A DNA stretch of 64,000 bases from Sophora flavescens (GCA_030762895.1 CM061068.1:78455228-78519227), one strand, 5' to 3'. Shown: positions 35,986-49,275, counted from the stretch's first letter. A program made the numbers and translations. Notes: generated from the letters alone by a model not told the origin.

Positions 35986-37240
35986 AAAGTCTTCAAGAAC
36001 CACTAGCAACAAAGAAAAAGATAGAGTATTTGACCTACCTCAACTCCAAGTAAATAGTGAAAATGGGTGACGACTAGAGCGGTTGTCAATAGACAAAGAA
36101 AACTGTAAGAAAAAATAATAACATCAACAAAGGCTCTTGTGATAAAAGTATAAACTTGGAAATCATTAACCTACTTGCACACTTGCCACTCATGAAAGTA
36201 TAAACAAAACATTTTCATTACATATCAGTACCATAGCTTGTTTAAGCCGGGAATTGGTTTAGTGGCAAAGCAATAAAAAAAAAAGGTATGTTATGTACTT
36301 CAACAACTTATGTAAGTGTGCCCAAAGTGTGTTGTGTGCAGGTGGCGTGAATGGAATGGAAGAGAGTGTGGGGAACTGATAGTGCAGGAACCCTAAACAG
36401 AGAGGTAAAATAAAAGAAGTAATAAAAATAAAAGTGGTAAAATGGAGTAATGCACATGAGACAAACCAGCGTAGCATGTTCACCAAGATGACTTGCGAAA
36501 TCAAAAATCCTCTTAGGCAATAACCATAGCATAAATATCATAAAAGGTCAATCAAATTAAAACAATGATCATTCAGTTAAGTTATTTTCATTTTTAACAT
36601 CACAAAAATATTATTTACCTTTAGCTACACCAAAAGAGGGATTTAAAAAGTAGAAACAAAACCAGATTAGAACCAATTGGATATATGCGAAAAGGTGGAA
36701 GTATAATGATCCTATAAACACTAAAATACCGGAACTCAAGTAGTCATAAAGCAAGCAATTTTAAAGTACAATTAAAAACCAATCAAAGACTGCACCACCT
36801 AGCAAAAATATATACTTTACAAATCATGGTAATTCAGGCTTTTCATCAAACACCCTGCTATCATTACCCTCAACACCTATCATACTGTTTAAACAAGACA
36901 ATAATCCCCAGAAACTTTACCCATTTGATCAATACCAAACAGTTTAGCAAGTAATGTAACGGAAAAATCTAATTTTCAATGCTTAACAGCTTCAATCATC
37001 AACAGGCAACATCACATAGATCAAAGGTTCAACCAATCAAATAGTATAACAACATGAAGATTAAACAAAATACAACTTGCTACTCCACCTAAAGAATGAT
37101 GAGTGCAATCACGATCTTGGATTGAAAGAAGAAAGGGAGGCACTTGAATAACCTACCTTCACAGTTGCAGAGACGGCGGTGCGGCGGCCCAAGAGGGTGC
37201 TCTCTCAGCCGCACAAAACCTGCAAATAGAGCCTGCAAAC
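35986..37240. other. CACTA noncoding region upstream of TNP2
   Basis: AT-rich DNA without recognised coding sequence. It probably holds the 5' leader introns and promoter of the TNP2 gene. Confidence 0.5.
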
Positions 37241-37249
37241 CGTGCAAAA

Positions 37250-37395
37250 CCTGCAAAGAGAGAGAGACAGAGGGAGAGAGAGACGTGAGTGAGAGAGAAA
37301 AGGAGAGAAGGAGAGGGAGAGGGAGAGGGAGAGAGAGACGCGAGTGAGAGAGAGAAGGAGAGGGAGAGAGAGACGTATGCTTACCGTGTGGAGGA
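37250..37395. repeat. (GAGA)n purine tract
   Basis: GAGAGA/GGAGAGG-rich sequence with two GACGTGAGTGAGAGAGA-like units. Open frames here are repeat artefacts. A GAGGAGGTGGTGGCCGGAGA unit is duplicated just beyond, at about 37391-37440. Confidence 0.8.
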
Positions 37396-37529
37396 GGTGG
37401 TGGCCGGAGAGGAGCTGGAGGAGGTGGTGGCCGGAGAGGAGCTGCTGCGCCGCCTGCATGTGAGAGAGAAGAGAAGAAAATAGAGAAATGGGGGAAGATA
37501 GGAAGGAAATCGTGATTTAGGGATTTTAT

Positions 37530-37945
37530 TTTTAGCGACCGAATTATTCGGTCGCTAAATCGGTCGCTAAATGGGTTAATTTAAAATTGGAATTCATAAA
37601 TTTAGCGACATATTTAAAATTCGGTCGCTAACACGCTCTATTTTAATTTTTTACGTGCCGTTTAGCGACCGATTTAATATCGGTCGCAAAGATAGATAAA
37701 ATTTAACCATTGCATTTAACTCGGTCGCCATTTCGGTCACTAAAAAGTCATAAATTTTTGACATTTACTTTCCTTTATTTTGCAACCGAAATAGAGACCG
37801 ATAACTCTACTACGCTCTATTTCGGTCGCAGTATCAACTCTAATCAGTGTTTGATTTAGATCCTACAATCGGTCGCCATTTCGATCGTAAACAGCAACCG
37901 ACAAATTCGGTCACTATTTTCGGTCGCTAAATAACCTTTTTTTGT
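37530..37945. repeat. CACTA right subterminal repeat array
   Basis: The same TTAGCGACCGA / TCGGTCGCTAAA words as at the left end, in both orientations, running to the terminal inverted repeat at 37949. Confidence 0.85.
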
Positions 37946-38146
37946 AGTGAACGCGGAAAACGGCAGACCGGTTTCCGTCTGAACTTCCAACCAAAAACTT
38001 TTTCGTAACCTTATGAAAATAAGTATAACATGAAAATGACCTTGGTTTATCCAAAATCATTTTCTAAGTCTCGGATAAAAATATATATGTTTATATATTT
38101 ATTACCGATATTAGAAAGCAGCGAAAAGTCGGGGTGTTACAGTAAG

Positions 38147-39911
38147 AAGCGAACCTTTTCGACCGGAGCACCAAAAAAGTTAAAGGAGGTGAACACTCCT
38201 TCTCCAAGGAATCTTCTGCACCTGTCTCATACGCTGACCTGCATGAGGATCCAAAACGAAAGTCCTATTTGGACTCAGTTTTGGGGAGGAATGGAGGTAA
38301 AGACGGTTCTGAAGAAGGCATGGAAGACTCTCACAAAGCAATAGAGGAAGGTGATAATGATATGAAGAGGAGGAAGGAGGCATCATAGTGGTGGAAGGGA
38401 AGTATGAAGGGTATGACTGTCCCAAGTTCATCTTATCTGAGAAGGAGGAAGTTAGGATTCACAAACCAGGGAAGGAATGGCTTATTGTAAAGCTCTCGGG
38501 GAGAAAATTTGGTTTCAAAGCTTTGGAGACAAGATTGAAACAAATGTGGGTAAGAAGGGGTGTCATCAACTTGATAGACTTGGGGAATGAATTTTTCTTA
38601 GTCACCTTCTCAAATGAGGAAGATAGATACAAGGCCCTGGTAGATGGACCATGGCTAATCTATGACCACTATCTTAGTGTGAGAGAATGGTGTCCGAATT
38701 TTCATCCTTGCTCTGCCAGTATTGAAAAGGTGGCTGCTTGGATAAGGTTTTCAGAGTTACCGCTGGAGTATTATGATTCCAAAGTTATTGCACATATTGG
38801 GAATAAGATTCGAAGAACAGTGAAGGTAGATAGGAACGCCTTGCTCACAGCAAGAGGGAAATATGCTAGATTGTGTGTGGAGGTAGACTTAACTAAACCT
38901 CTACTAGCTTGGATTGATATTAAAGATGATTTGGACATAATAGAGTATGAAAGGCTCCACCTCTTGTGTTTAACTTGTGGCAAATTTGGCCACTAAATGG
39001 AGGGATGCAAGGAGAAGATCAATGAAGGAAGGGTGGCAGTCAGGAACCATGAACAAGGAAAGCAGCATGTTGGAGAAAACAGAAATGAACCAGATAATGC
39101 AGAGCCTTGGATGATAGTGCAGAACACAAGGAGGCCAAGAAGGGGAAAGGAGAAAGAAGGCATGGCAGGCTTCTCTGGCAAGAATGTGGTGGCGGAAATA
39201 TAGGGGTCGAGGTTTACACATCTCCAAGATTCTAGGGAGGAGACAAGGGACGAGATATTGGAGACTTCTCACGAGATCTCAGGGGAGAAAATTAACAAGA
39301 TGGTCCCTCAAAAAAAATGTAGGAAAAGACAAGGGCAAAAAGGGTATAAAAGATGGGAGATAAATAGTACAACCCGAGTATGCTAAAGGTGACAAAGGTG
39401 GCTCAAAAAGTGATGATCCTAAGGAATTGGATAAAGGACAGAATGAGGGTAGCGAAAATAATGAGGGCAGCAAAAAGATTCCTACGAAGGTGTCCATACG
39501 GTGGAGGAAACGACAATTAAGGAAACAAATGTTACAAAAGGGGTCCAAAGGGAGAGGTGTACAGATAGGAATGTCAGAGGTGAATCAATGAGTGGCACTG
39601 AAGGGGGGATGACGCAGAAAAATGGAGAGGCAAATGGCAAATGCATTGGGACTATTAGTGGGGCCCAAAATGATATTTTGCTGGGAACTTATAGCCCACA
39701 TTCAACAAGTCCGCCAGATGAACCTATAAATAATTCGGCCTATTATCTCTCTCCCCTGTATGAAAATAATAGTGGTCCGATTGATGTCAACATGGAAAAT
39801 GAGGAGACCATCTCAGTGGATACCCAGGAAGCGGAAATGGAATGTGTTCCGGAGACTGCTGGGCTTCAGACATTAGAGGTTACTGACACTATTATGAACG
39901 TTGATTATTGA
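38147..39911 (+). pseudogene. LINE ORF1 (gag-like, DUF4283 and CCHC knuckle)
   Basis: Continuation of ORF1 after the LTR-like insertion: EANLFDRSTKK, then SYADLHEDPKRKSY and an acidic stretch. A frame change lies near 38365. The DUF4283-type domain (GRKFGFKALETRLKQMW, FFLVTFSNEEDRYKALVDGP, AAWIRFSELPLEYYD, GKYARLCVEVDL) is at about 38460-38915, followed by a zinc knuckle CLTCGKFGH. A TAA at 38994-38996 interrupts the knuckle just before MEGC. Further shifts follow before the last open stretch ending TGA 39909-39911. It would bind element RNA; this copy is nonfunctional. Confidence 0.85.
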
Positions 39912-40098
39912 TGAATAATAGTAACAGTAAGATTTTTATATGGAATTGCAGGGGTGCAGCTAGTAATGCTTTCTTTCGTTATTGCAAACAATATATGAAC
40001 ATTCATCATCCAGATATTTTGGTAGTTATGGAGACAAGGGTGGATCCTTTGCCGTTAGAGAAAACCTTCACTCTATTGGGTTTTGATGGTTTTTTATG
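39911..40098 (+). pseudogene. LINE ORF2 start, endonuclease domain N-terminus
   Basis: The ATG at 39911 overlaps the ORF1 stop (TGATG), a common LINE layout. It reads KIFIWNCRGAASNAFF then PDILVVMETRVDP, the first motifs of the AP-like endonuclease (Asn near the N-terminus, catalytic Glu in MET). The frame is cut at 40098 within FDGFL by the MULE block and resumes at 56965. Confidence 0.88.
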
Positions 40099-40138
40099 GG
40101 CAAGTCTTCAATCCTCACTCTTACGAGTTGAGGATTGA

Positions 40139-41109
40139 TCCTCCACTGAAAAAATGACCGACACATGAAGTAGCCGGTAAACATGGACCATTTTCGAATT
40201 TTTTATAATGTTAAGCAGCTGGTTCCTTGGTTTCTTTGGCCGGTTGCACGAGCACTTTAAGACATATAGCAATTTCAAAGCCACGAAGAGCCATTTTCAA
40301 AACCACGAAGAGCCATCTCCATGAGCAGCAATTGTCGACGGTGGTGGTGCTGAGTCATTGTTAACATTTTGAAGACGACATTGCTACAATTTACATCATA
40401 GATTCTCTAGTGGGGTGATTGATGGTGCCAGAAGAATGAAGTATTGATCGTGCAGATCCGCGGGTTGTCGGTCATGGGTGTAGATCCGACAATGAGGAGC
40501 GACGATTAGGAGCAGAGGGCGGAAAGCAACTTGCTTTGGACCTCCGGAGTTTGCGTATCCTTGGTTGTGTTCACGGCGTCTAATACATGGAGGAAGACTC
40601 GAGATCACCAGGTTTGTTATCCTCTCGAAAAAAAAATTGGGAACCCTAACCCCCAAGGTCCGTTAATGTTGACATTTTATTTGTATGATTCAAGCATTGA
40701 AGATGAAACCCTGAATGAGTTATTTTATTTGATTTTTTTGCGGACTTTGAACCGATTAAATTGGATGCATGTAATAGGTTATGTGGTTAATAATAGTTTG
40801 CTTGCTCTAGTATTTTTGCATAACGTAATGTTTGCATAATTTGGAAAGGTATAGATGTGTAAACATTGGAGAAGAAGTAGGTTGAATTAGTTGAAGTGTT
40901 CAAGTTAGTTTTAATGATGAAGGATAAAGATTTGGCAAAAAAATGTCAATTGCGTATGCGATGATGACAACGTGAAATATTGGGGTTTTGTGTGGTTTAC
41001 TGTAACTAATTTGGTTGCTCAAGGAATAGAAGATATATCACTGTAACTATTTTGGTTACTGCAACAATGTATAGACATCGTTTGGGAACATAGGCTGTAT
41101 AGAATTTTT
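40139..41109. other. MULE 1 leader region
   Basis: No protein domain recognised; probable promoter and 5' leader of the transposase. AGCCACGAAGAGCCAT occurs twice (40279-40294 and 40302-40315 region). Confidence 0.5.
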
Positions 41110-43574
41110 TTGGGATGGGATGATGAAGATAATTTGGAATTAATGAGGTGTTTAAAGATGGTGGTTAATTTTGCTCGGCATGTATTGCAGGGCATAGAAG
41201 ACATATCAATGAATGATGAGGACGGACACAATGATGGGGAAGAAGATTTGGGAAGTTTGGAGGAAACTGAATATGAGCAAGAAGCTAATTCGGAAGCAGA
41301 AAGCGAAACAGGGGAGGATGTATTGGATGAAGATGGAGAGCAAGAGGAAGATGAAGTCCAGGTTGATGATGATGATGCGGCGAAGATGTTTCAACCAGTG
41401 ATGAAGATGATGAGGATGATACGGTTGTTCGTAACATAAGTGATATTGAATTTAGCTGTTTAACAGGAAGTGATGTCATTGACATGGTCTTTGCCGATGT
41501 AGACATTGCTTATGGTTTCTATAATGAGTATGCCAAAATCAAAGGGTTCAGTATAAGGAAAAACAAACGTGGTAAAAACAAGGACAAAGAAATTACATGG
41601 CAGCAATTTGTATGTTCTTGTGAGGGGTTTTGGCAAAGCAAATACATGAATTTGCCTAACCGCCAGCGCGAGCATCGTGTTTTGACAAGATGTGGATGTG
41701 AGACTGAATTGCGTGTTGGCTTAAATGTAGACAGCGGTCGATGGCATGTTACGCGATTCTTTGATGAACACAGCCATGATTTGCTTGGGAAAAAATATAG
41801 TGGTCTGTTAAGGTCACACAGGAAAATGTCAGATGCAGATTTTGCACAAATGGAGAGCATGAGGAAGAGTGGGATAAGCATTCCTAAGATTTATGGTTCA
41901 TTTGCTAGTCAATCCGGAGGGTATCATAATGTTGGTTTTAGGAAAAAGGAGATTTACAATCGTATTCAAAGGGATAGATGCAGGCAGCAAAGCGTAAAGG
42001 AAAGGAGGTACTCGGGTTAATCGAGCGAGTTACGGTCTCAAGACAGAACTCTGTTTTGGAGCCACAAAGTGGGACCGGATCGTAGGTTACTACATTTGTT
42101 CTGGTGTGATGGTACATGTCAGATTGACTATGAAGTCTTTGGTGAAGTGCTTGCATTTGATGCAACGTATGGTAGGAATAAGTATAAGTGCCCTGTAGTT
42201 GTTTTTTCAGGAGTTAATAATCACAAGCAGACAGTTGTCTTTGCGTGCGGTATAGTGTCTGATGAGAAAGAAGAAACATATGTTTGGTTGTTACAATAAT
42301 TCATTCAAGCAATGAAAGGCAAGACCCCAAGGTGTGTCATAACTGATGGTGATCTCGCAATGCGGAATGCAATTGCTATAGTATTTTCAGAGGCGCATCA
42401 CAGATTGTGTGGATGGCACTTGATCAGGAATGTAACAGCAAACGTAGGTGATATTCGGTTCACACAATTGTTTAAGAAATGTATGCTTGGGAACCTTGAA
42501 ATATGTGAATTTGAAGACAGGTGGGCAGCTGCTGTGGAGGAGTGTGGGTTGGCTAACAATGATTGGGTGCATCAGTTGTATGATAAAAAAGCAATGTGGG
42601 CTACATCACATATAAAGGGGAAGTTCTTTGCTGGGTTGAGGACGACGTCCCGGTGTGAGTCATTGCATTCTCACATGGGGAAATATGTACAGTCACGATT
42701 CCGGTTGAGTGAATTTGTGTTTCATTTTCAGAGATGCCTAGAGTACATTAGAAGTAAGGAGGTTGAGGCTAATTTCAGATCAGCATATGGCGTGCCAGTT
42801 ATGCAAACTGAGTTTGTTGATTTGGAGCGGTTTGGTTCAGTAACATATACCAGAGAAATGTTTTATGTTTTCCGCAAGAGGCTGGTACGTTCGATTGGGT
42901 ATGTGGTAGTAGACCGCATAGTAACTGCAACTTCTAAGATTTTTGTGGTCAGACGGAATTGCAATGAGTCGATAAAGTGGCAAGTGGCATTGTATCCTAG
43001 AGAGTTTGAAGTTCGTTGTTCATGTCTTGGGTTCGAAACAGATGGCATTCCTTGTGCTCATATACTCCGTGTGCTTGTGCTACTAGATTTTGATCACCTT
43101 CCGAAGGGTCTCGTATTAGATCGGTGGACGAAGGGTGCGAAAGCTGGCAGTGAAAGTAGACATCTTGATGGTAATACAAGTGGCAACACTGCATTGTATA
43201 ATGCTCGTTACACTGCTTTGTTAGACAGTTGCCGGAGGCTCTGCACGTATGCAACAAAGAATGTTGAAGACTTCAATGATATCAGAGATAAGATTGCTTT
43301 CGAGCTGGAACAGTTGCAGGGTAAGTATAGGCAGCAGCAAAGATATGGTGACAGTAATGCGGACGACCTTCCAGATGGTTTTGTTGGGGTTCCAGTTGCA
43401 GGTGGTGGTCAGGCACGAACCGATGCAGCGGCTGGTGGTGGACACGGACACAAGAAGCGAACGAGGTGTGGATGTTGCAAGGCATTTGGGCATACAAGGA
43501 AAACCTGCATTCATGCTCGTCGGATAGGACAAATGCAAGCTTCGGAAACAGCAGATACATCTTCAGCTTTGTAG
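41110..43574 (+). pseudogene. FAR1/FHY3-type MULE transposase, broken
   Basis: Encodes the element's transposase. An acidic N-terminal region (41110-41385) is followed, after a 1-2 base shift near 41385, by a FAR1 DNA-binding domain (IAYGFYNEYAKIKGFSIR, TRCGCETELRV, WHVTRFFDEHSHDL). A frame change near 42000 and a TAA at 42297-42299 precede the rest. The MULE core reads LFWCDGTCQIDYEVFGEVLA with FDATYGRNKY, then VITDGDLAMRNAI and LCGWHLIRN, the usual first and second Asp regions of the DDE triad. SWIM zinc finger: CSCLGFETDGIPCAHIL. C-terminal knuckle: CGCCKAFGHTRKTC. It ends at TAG 43572-43574. Like Jittery-type elements, it is closely related to the host FAR1 regulators; TIR context shows it belongs to the transposon. 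From 42312 on it is open for 420 codons. Confidence 0.88.
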
Positions 43575-45620
43575 GAAGGTAATAGCCATGTCTTTGGGTA
43601 TGAGATGCAGTTTGATTTGATTTGGTAGTATAAATGTGTTTACTTGTAGGATTAACATGTAAGTTGAATGCATGAGAATGTCACATATAAATATCGGACG
43701 TGGTATGCCGTGAGGGTATAACTCGAATGGATACTACATTTGCTTATTAAGAAGTCTTTTAATTTTGGTTTTGAATTTGGACAGTATATTATGTGGTGGG
43801 TGATGACTGTGTAGTTTCGTTTGTGTAACTACATGTGATTGACTACGAAAAAGTGAGAACCTCCACTTTTGGGTGTCATATGTATGCTGTATATGTAATT
43901 AATGGAGTCACTTGAATAATTACCATTGAGTTTAGGTCATTGTTAGTTGACCTTGGTATATGATTTAATATTGGGGCTGCGTTTGTGAGAGCTTAAATAA
44001 GCTCCTTATGTAAAGTGCTTATTTGATTTTGTTTTACGTCTTCGCTAACGATGTGTGTGGGCAATGAAATTTCTGTCGATTGTTGTAGCAGATCGTGCTA
44101 CTGAAAATCCGTTGCTGATTATGTGTTTATATAGATGATAGATCAATTATTTTAGAAATGTTTGTTTCTCTAATTCGGTCTGTGGAACTTTGTTTTTCAA
44201 TTTTAGAAAGGAATTTTTTTGATTTCATCTTGCCTATCCCATGTTTGATAGAATTTCTGGACCATGATTCATACACTGATTGATAATTGACTTCACTCTT
44301 GCTTGGAGTGAATGAATGTTATGTTTAAGCATTGGCAAAAACAACTTGTGCCTTAGGATGTATGAATGTTACAAGGTATGGGATCTTCCTTTGTATATAG
44401 TTTCTCTAAATTTGGGGCATCTTCCAGCTGATGTAGATTATGACTTTGATGTTGAAAGGGAGGTTTAGTACACAACTGCAACATGCATGGTTTCTGTAAA
44501 ATCCTATCATAAAATGTAGTACGCGTAATATAGGAGCTGAGTTCAAATAGTCATCTGGGAGTTTGGAAGGTAATCCAGCACTTGAAAAGTAACTTTCATG
44601 TGTAGAATTACACTTCATCCATTAATGCATATAATAATAAAGCATGATTTCTCTTCAATTGATTAAAACAAGCTTACAACCATATTAACTAATAGCTTTT
44701 CGTACTTTGTGTTGAAGTCCCAACTCTTTTCTTCTCGTGTGTTGAATCCTATCGTAAAATACTAAATTAATAAATGATTTTCACTTAAACAAAGTACCAA
44801 TCTGAAGGAAATTCTTCTACTAATGCAACCAAAATATTGTACCAAGTTTAACATGACTTGGGTTCGTATTCTGGAATTCTAATGGATAGACAATATGCAA
44901 TCTTATTGTAAATTCCCGTTGAAATCAGTGTTTATGCCCCTAATCTATTTAAATTTTTGTGTAATTTCTCTCTATGATCTAGAAGCATGTTTTAAACTTC
45001 TTAAACTTATAAATATAACATGACAGCTATTATTAGCAAGGTCAGAGGTACGAACAATGTTCAAAAATGCTGGTAAGCAAGTAGATTATCGAGTATCCAA
45101 TTGCCTTGGAAATTAAACAAAACAAGGAACAGTTGGTCCTTGGTCACCGGAACAACTAATTCACGTGTTACACCGTATAAGCAAACACTGTTATATGTTG
45201 ATGAATGCGTGTTCTTCAACTTCAAGTGTAGGCAGTGCAAAGCAAGATATAAAAAACAGTCCCCATATTATTGGCTAATTTTTAAGGAAATATACCTGAT
45301 TGGTAACGGAAAATATAAAATATACCTGATTGATAGAAATAAAGATAAGTCATTACAAAATATGTCTTGTACATTACAAACATAGCGCATAGTTACAAAA
45401 TATACCTGATTGTACCTATTTTCATTTTAGGCAATGCATGCTTGCTGCATGTCTCACGTTACATTGTGATGCCAATGGAAACAACAATAAACTTGATTTC
45501 AAAACCATACAAAAAGAGTTTGTACTTAGTGTGGTATCATTTGTAAGCATGGTTGGATTACATGGCGTAAACGAAGTTGCAAAATATCCATGCTTCACAC
45601 TAATTGCAAGCTTCAGAAAA
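43575..45620. other. MULE 1 intergenic region
   Basis: Noncoding between two convergent genes. A word AAATATACCTGATTG recurs three times at about 45289-45411. No further feature recognised. Confidence 0.5.
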
Positions 45621-46215
45621 TCATTTCCTAGAATAGTTCCAGAAAACATTGATGTTACTCTGTATGATCCGATGTAATTCATTAACTGGGTCCATAACCA
45701 GTCCCACAGCAGTCTTGATCCTAACCTCATTGTCATGTAGCTGAAAGGCATTAAACAACAAACCCAGTGAGTGGCATATTTATGTAGTAATTTGCAACAA
45801 TTGTAACCAATAACTCATACAAGTTCATTACCACTCCGATAAGGTTTGAAGTAAAGCCTTGTCCCATCCCTAGCCAGTCAATTACCCATGTAGCTGAGTT
45901 ATTGCTACAACAGGTAAAAGCCATAAAAAATTAGACATACAAGAAATAAAAATGCCGACATCAACATGTTTGATAATATGTACAGCTTAAGAGTGGTAGG
46001 CAGAGGAGCCATGTCTACCTATGACCCAAATTTGGAATCCCCTTTGGGTCCAAAATTGGCCATTTGCAAAATCATGTCGAAGTGCGGATCATCTCATCGA
46101 GGATAGTAACCTGAGTCAATGAGCTTTGTAAGAATATAACACTGAAAAATTCCAAGAGATTTTGTTTTAGTTGCATATTAAATGATGATGCCGATTTATT
46201 TAATGAAATTAAAAT

Positions 46216-46299
<84 letters not shown>

Positions 46300-48611
46300 T
46301 GTGGATTGCTTCTTAAAGTTGAAAAAGCCATACCACTTCCCCAATGTCTCTTTTTCTTTCAACATTTCTTGCCATCTCTGGATTGGTGTCTAGCTTAAAC
46401 AGCTTTCGTTGTAGGACACATATAACCAATGATACCAGTGTCCATTTTCTTCGTTGATAGGACAATAAATCTATTGAATCCATCGTGGTGCATAAAGTGT
46501 TAGTGATGCATTAAATATAGGATAGGTATCAAATATGGTATAATTAAAATTGAACACTTACGTAAGTCAGCTGTCGAGTCTTGGGCATGTAATGATCTAT
46601 ATAGTCAACATAATCATTTATTAGATCACCATCACTGTAACCTCTTAAGACTTGATCCTAGTAAGATAAATAATAATGTAATGAGGTGAATTGTAAAGGC
46701 TATGTTATTAAAAGAATTGGAAATTGACTTTCATGACAATTTGTCCAATAATATTGTGGTAGCATACTGCAAATGCAGGTGGTAGACACCAAGTAGTGAG
46801 AGTTGCATTCCGGGCCTCATTCCATGTAACCTTGTAAGCAAGCATTTTAATTATCTACAACAACAATATTAATAATATAATGGTCAGATTTTCTTAATTA
46901 GTATAGACATAGTAGTTAAATATCCAAATTGTTACTGACCGTAGATGAAATTCGATTTCCTGGACAAAGGCACAGAAAATCTGCTCTTGACAAGCTTTGA
47001 TCTCCATTTTGGAATATAATCTCACTGTTAATTGCATATCATCCACACAAATTACATATGATCATGTGACATAGTATACAGTCAACAATATTGATGGATA
47101 CATTAAGCATACCTTGTGTCTAATTCTGTGGCAAATATGTAAGCAGATGCCTCCACATCGTCCTTAGATAATCCCATATCTTTGGTTGGTCTGAATCTTG
47201 ATTTTACCTCCTGTATATGGTAGGTGGAATCAATTAGTATTCGGTGTACCTTCGGTATGACATCAATATGTTACTCAAGTTTCATTAATATACCTTGGGT
47301 ATGACATGTCCATAGGCTTTTGTGTCAGCATGTGGTTGCATTGTATTCGTGGTGTTACCAATCTTTGAGGGTGTCATAGCTTTCGTAGGCTTCTTTGCTA
47401 CAGCTACTTTACGGCCACCACCCCCCATCCCCTTGCCCCTCAGTGGTATACCTTGTGAAGACATTCCAGACTGTTTTTTATCTCTATGGTTTATTGCCTT
47501 ACCCTTGATTTGAGATGGATTCGGCTCCTTAGGTGTAGAGAACAAAGACCTTTTACCCCTCACCCACTCATCATTGCCATCTTGTTCATTATGTTCCTGC
47601 AGATATTACATACAAGTAAATAAACATGCATACATTGTAGACAAATAAGTTGAGCATGGTAAATGAAACTGAATATGAAATATTCCTAACCTGACTAGTT
47701 GATTCATTTGGAATGTTGGAAAAGTTAGACAGGTTTAGCCTGTCCCAACCCCTTGTGGCTTTGTCTGTGAGGGTTTCCATATATGCTTCGGTTCCATACC
47801 TAGCCTTCTTGGTGTTGGAAATTTTATTGTTGGGACCAGCTTCATCATCGGATAATTCCATTATGTCTGTGTCGTCAAGCAAAGGATTAAGTGTGTCTGC
47901 TATACTTATCCTTCGACTTATGGTTGGGGTGTTGAACCGGGTTTGTTGCATGCATGCAGGACGTTTCCCTTTGTCACCCATTTGGGTAGGGTTTTCAACA
48001 ACCGATTTCATTGCATGAGTTGAGTTGTTGATCGGGTGATCCTCACATGCATCTGGCCTTGATGTCATACACAATGTCAACTGCAGATCGACCACCGCAT
48101 TCCGGATACAGTCCATGACAACCAAAATAGCCGCTAACTTGCTGTCCAAGTTCTGGATTATGTATGACAACCAAATTAAGCAGATAATGTTATAGGGTAT
48201 AGGACATAGTACAGAGATAATTTTGTTAACTTTACAAAAGTGGCATAGGGTTAACCTCCAAGCTGGTTATCATCTTTTCATTTGTGGGTTGTCTTCCCAT
48301 TGGCCGAATGTACATCAGCTCCTTGCTCACCCTACAGGTGCAGCAACATTTGTACTTAACACAAAAAATACTATTATTTAACAAAAGGAAACACAAAACA
48401 TTTATAACATTTGATGTTTGGCAATTACGAAAAAAAATGTACCGTATTTGTGTTGACATGTTTGAGGTAGTCTGTGAGATGCTTTGTCATGTGGTTTAAC
48501 AACTTCATTGTCACCACCTTCATCGTCATTAATTACTTGAACAGAAGCCATTGACTGCATACGACAAGATGAACCACTTATGTTGGTGGAGACAAGGTTA
48601 GATAGTTGCAT
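45621..48611 (-). pseudogene. Ulp1-like (C48) cysteine protease gene in MULE
   Basis: A multi-exon gene convergent with the transposase, resembling SUMO-protease-like genes often carried by plant MULEs. N-terminal exons (48611-47285) are low-complexity, with acidic and Lys-rich stretches. Protease exons: DVEASAYIFATELDTR (47213-47115), then LSRADFLCLCPGNRISST (about 47028-46940) and further exons 46855-46730 and 46664-46560 (DGDLINDYVDYIDHYM). A His block, NGHWYHWLYVSYN, lies near 46440. Last two exons: 45904-45832 (NNSATWVIDWLGMGQGF) and 45740-45621 (DNEVRIKTAVGLVMDPVN, stop at 45621). The expected catalytic D-C-G motif reads N-S-A. Stops lie in the middle exons (for example a TGA in PR*DDPHFD near 46100 and a TAG near 46390). 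Exon joins are partly inferred. Confidence 0.65.
46218..46292. repeat. (TA)n microsatellite
   Basis: About 70 bases of nearly pure TA repeats in an intron of the Ulp1-like gene, followed by ACACACAC. Confidence 0.9.
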
Positions 48612-49275
48612 GCGCTAATATGGGTCCCGATATTATCACTGGTTCAAAGGGTTTATATCGCATATCTTGTGGTAGTGGTAGTGGGTTTACACACAACACA
48701 CTCGCACCTCATTATTTAATTCAAATTGAAAGGACAACCCTCTCGCAAAGAATGATGTTGATTTCAAATTTATTTTATAATTCAACACTTACCCGCCCAG
48801 ATATACCGCCAAAATGGGTTGCTTGGGCTTTGTTGCATCGATGCCATTAATGACACTGCAACAAATTTACAGGTGCAATGAATAAACCTCTGCTTGATTG
48901 TTTGCATTATTATAAAATAAATTTTATTCTTCTTAGTTCTAAGTTAAATATGTCCTATTAGCTTTTGCAAAAGCATCAGCATGTGTAAGTAGAAAGCAAT
49001 CGTACGAAGCTACCAAAGCTAGCATACTGATGTAGGGTCTCGTTTTCCCATACCTGATCTTTCGAAATTTCCACCATATCTAATCATTAAAGATTATGTC
49101 AAACCTACCACTAGTAGTGAACGAAGAAAGTAAACGAAGGAAAAGCCATTAAGTTCCAACATGCTTTCAAACTACAACTCCAAACCATCTTACATTACAC
49201 AGGATTTGAAACTACAACTACAAGTTCCAACATGCTTTGAAACTACAACTCCACTACATTTTAACCAAAGTTCCA

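Larger units (their letters stand above)
28672..37949 (-). mobile_element. CACTA (En/Spm-type) DNA transposon with TSD AAC
   Basis: A 9278-bp element whose ends are CACTACAATAAAA and, inverted, CACTACAAAAAAA, flanked by the 3-bp duplication AAC (28669-28671, 37950-37952). Dense subterminal repeats of the word TTAGCGACCGA lie at both ends. Two minus-strand genes follow the En/Spm plan: a TNP2-type transposase and, downstream, a TNPA/Transposase_24-type protein. Both contain breaks, so this copy is structurally complete but probably not self-mobile. Confidence 0.95.
23729..38141. mobile_element. Large LTR-like element (probable solo LTR), with nested insertions
   Basis: The ends are TGTGACACCC (23729) and GGGTGTTACA (38141), the TG...CA ends typical of Gypsy LTRs. 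It is flanked by GGAAG (23724-23728) and GTAAG (38142-38146), a 5-bp target duplication with one mismatch. Subtracting the nested solo LTR, the CACTA element and their target duplications leaves about 3.76 kb with no coding sequence, so a single long LTR is the simplest reading. TGTAACACCCCGA on the minus strand is a familiar LTR start, suggesting minus orientation. Excision restores the LINE frame. A nonautonomous element with no recognised internal genes is the alternative. Confidence 0.6.

Noticed and set aside
37144..37483. Arg/Glu-rich open frames
   Set aside because: They are translations of a GAGA simple repeat and a duplicated GGAGGTGGTGGCC unit.
41484..43574. Host FAR1/FHY3 transcription factor gene
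   Set aside because: It lies inside MULE terminal repeats with a target duplication and has stops and shifts, so a transposon transposase is the better call.
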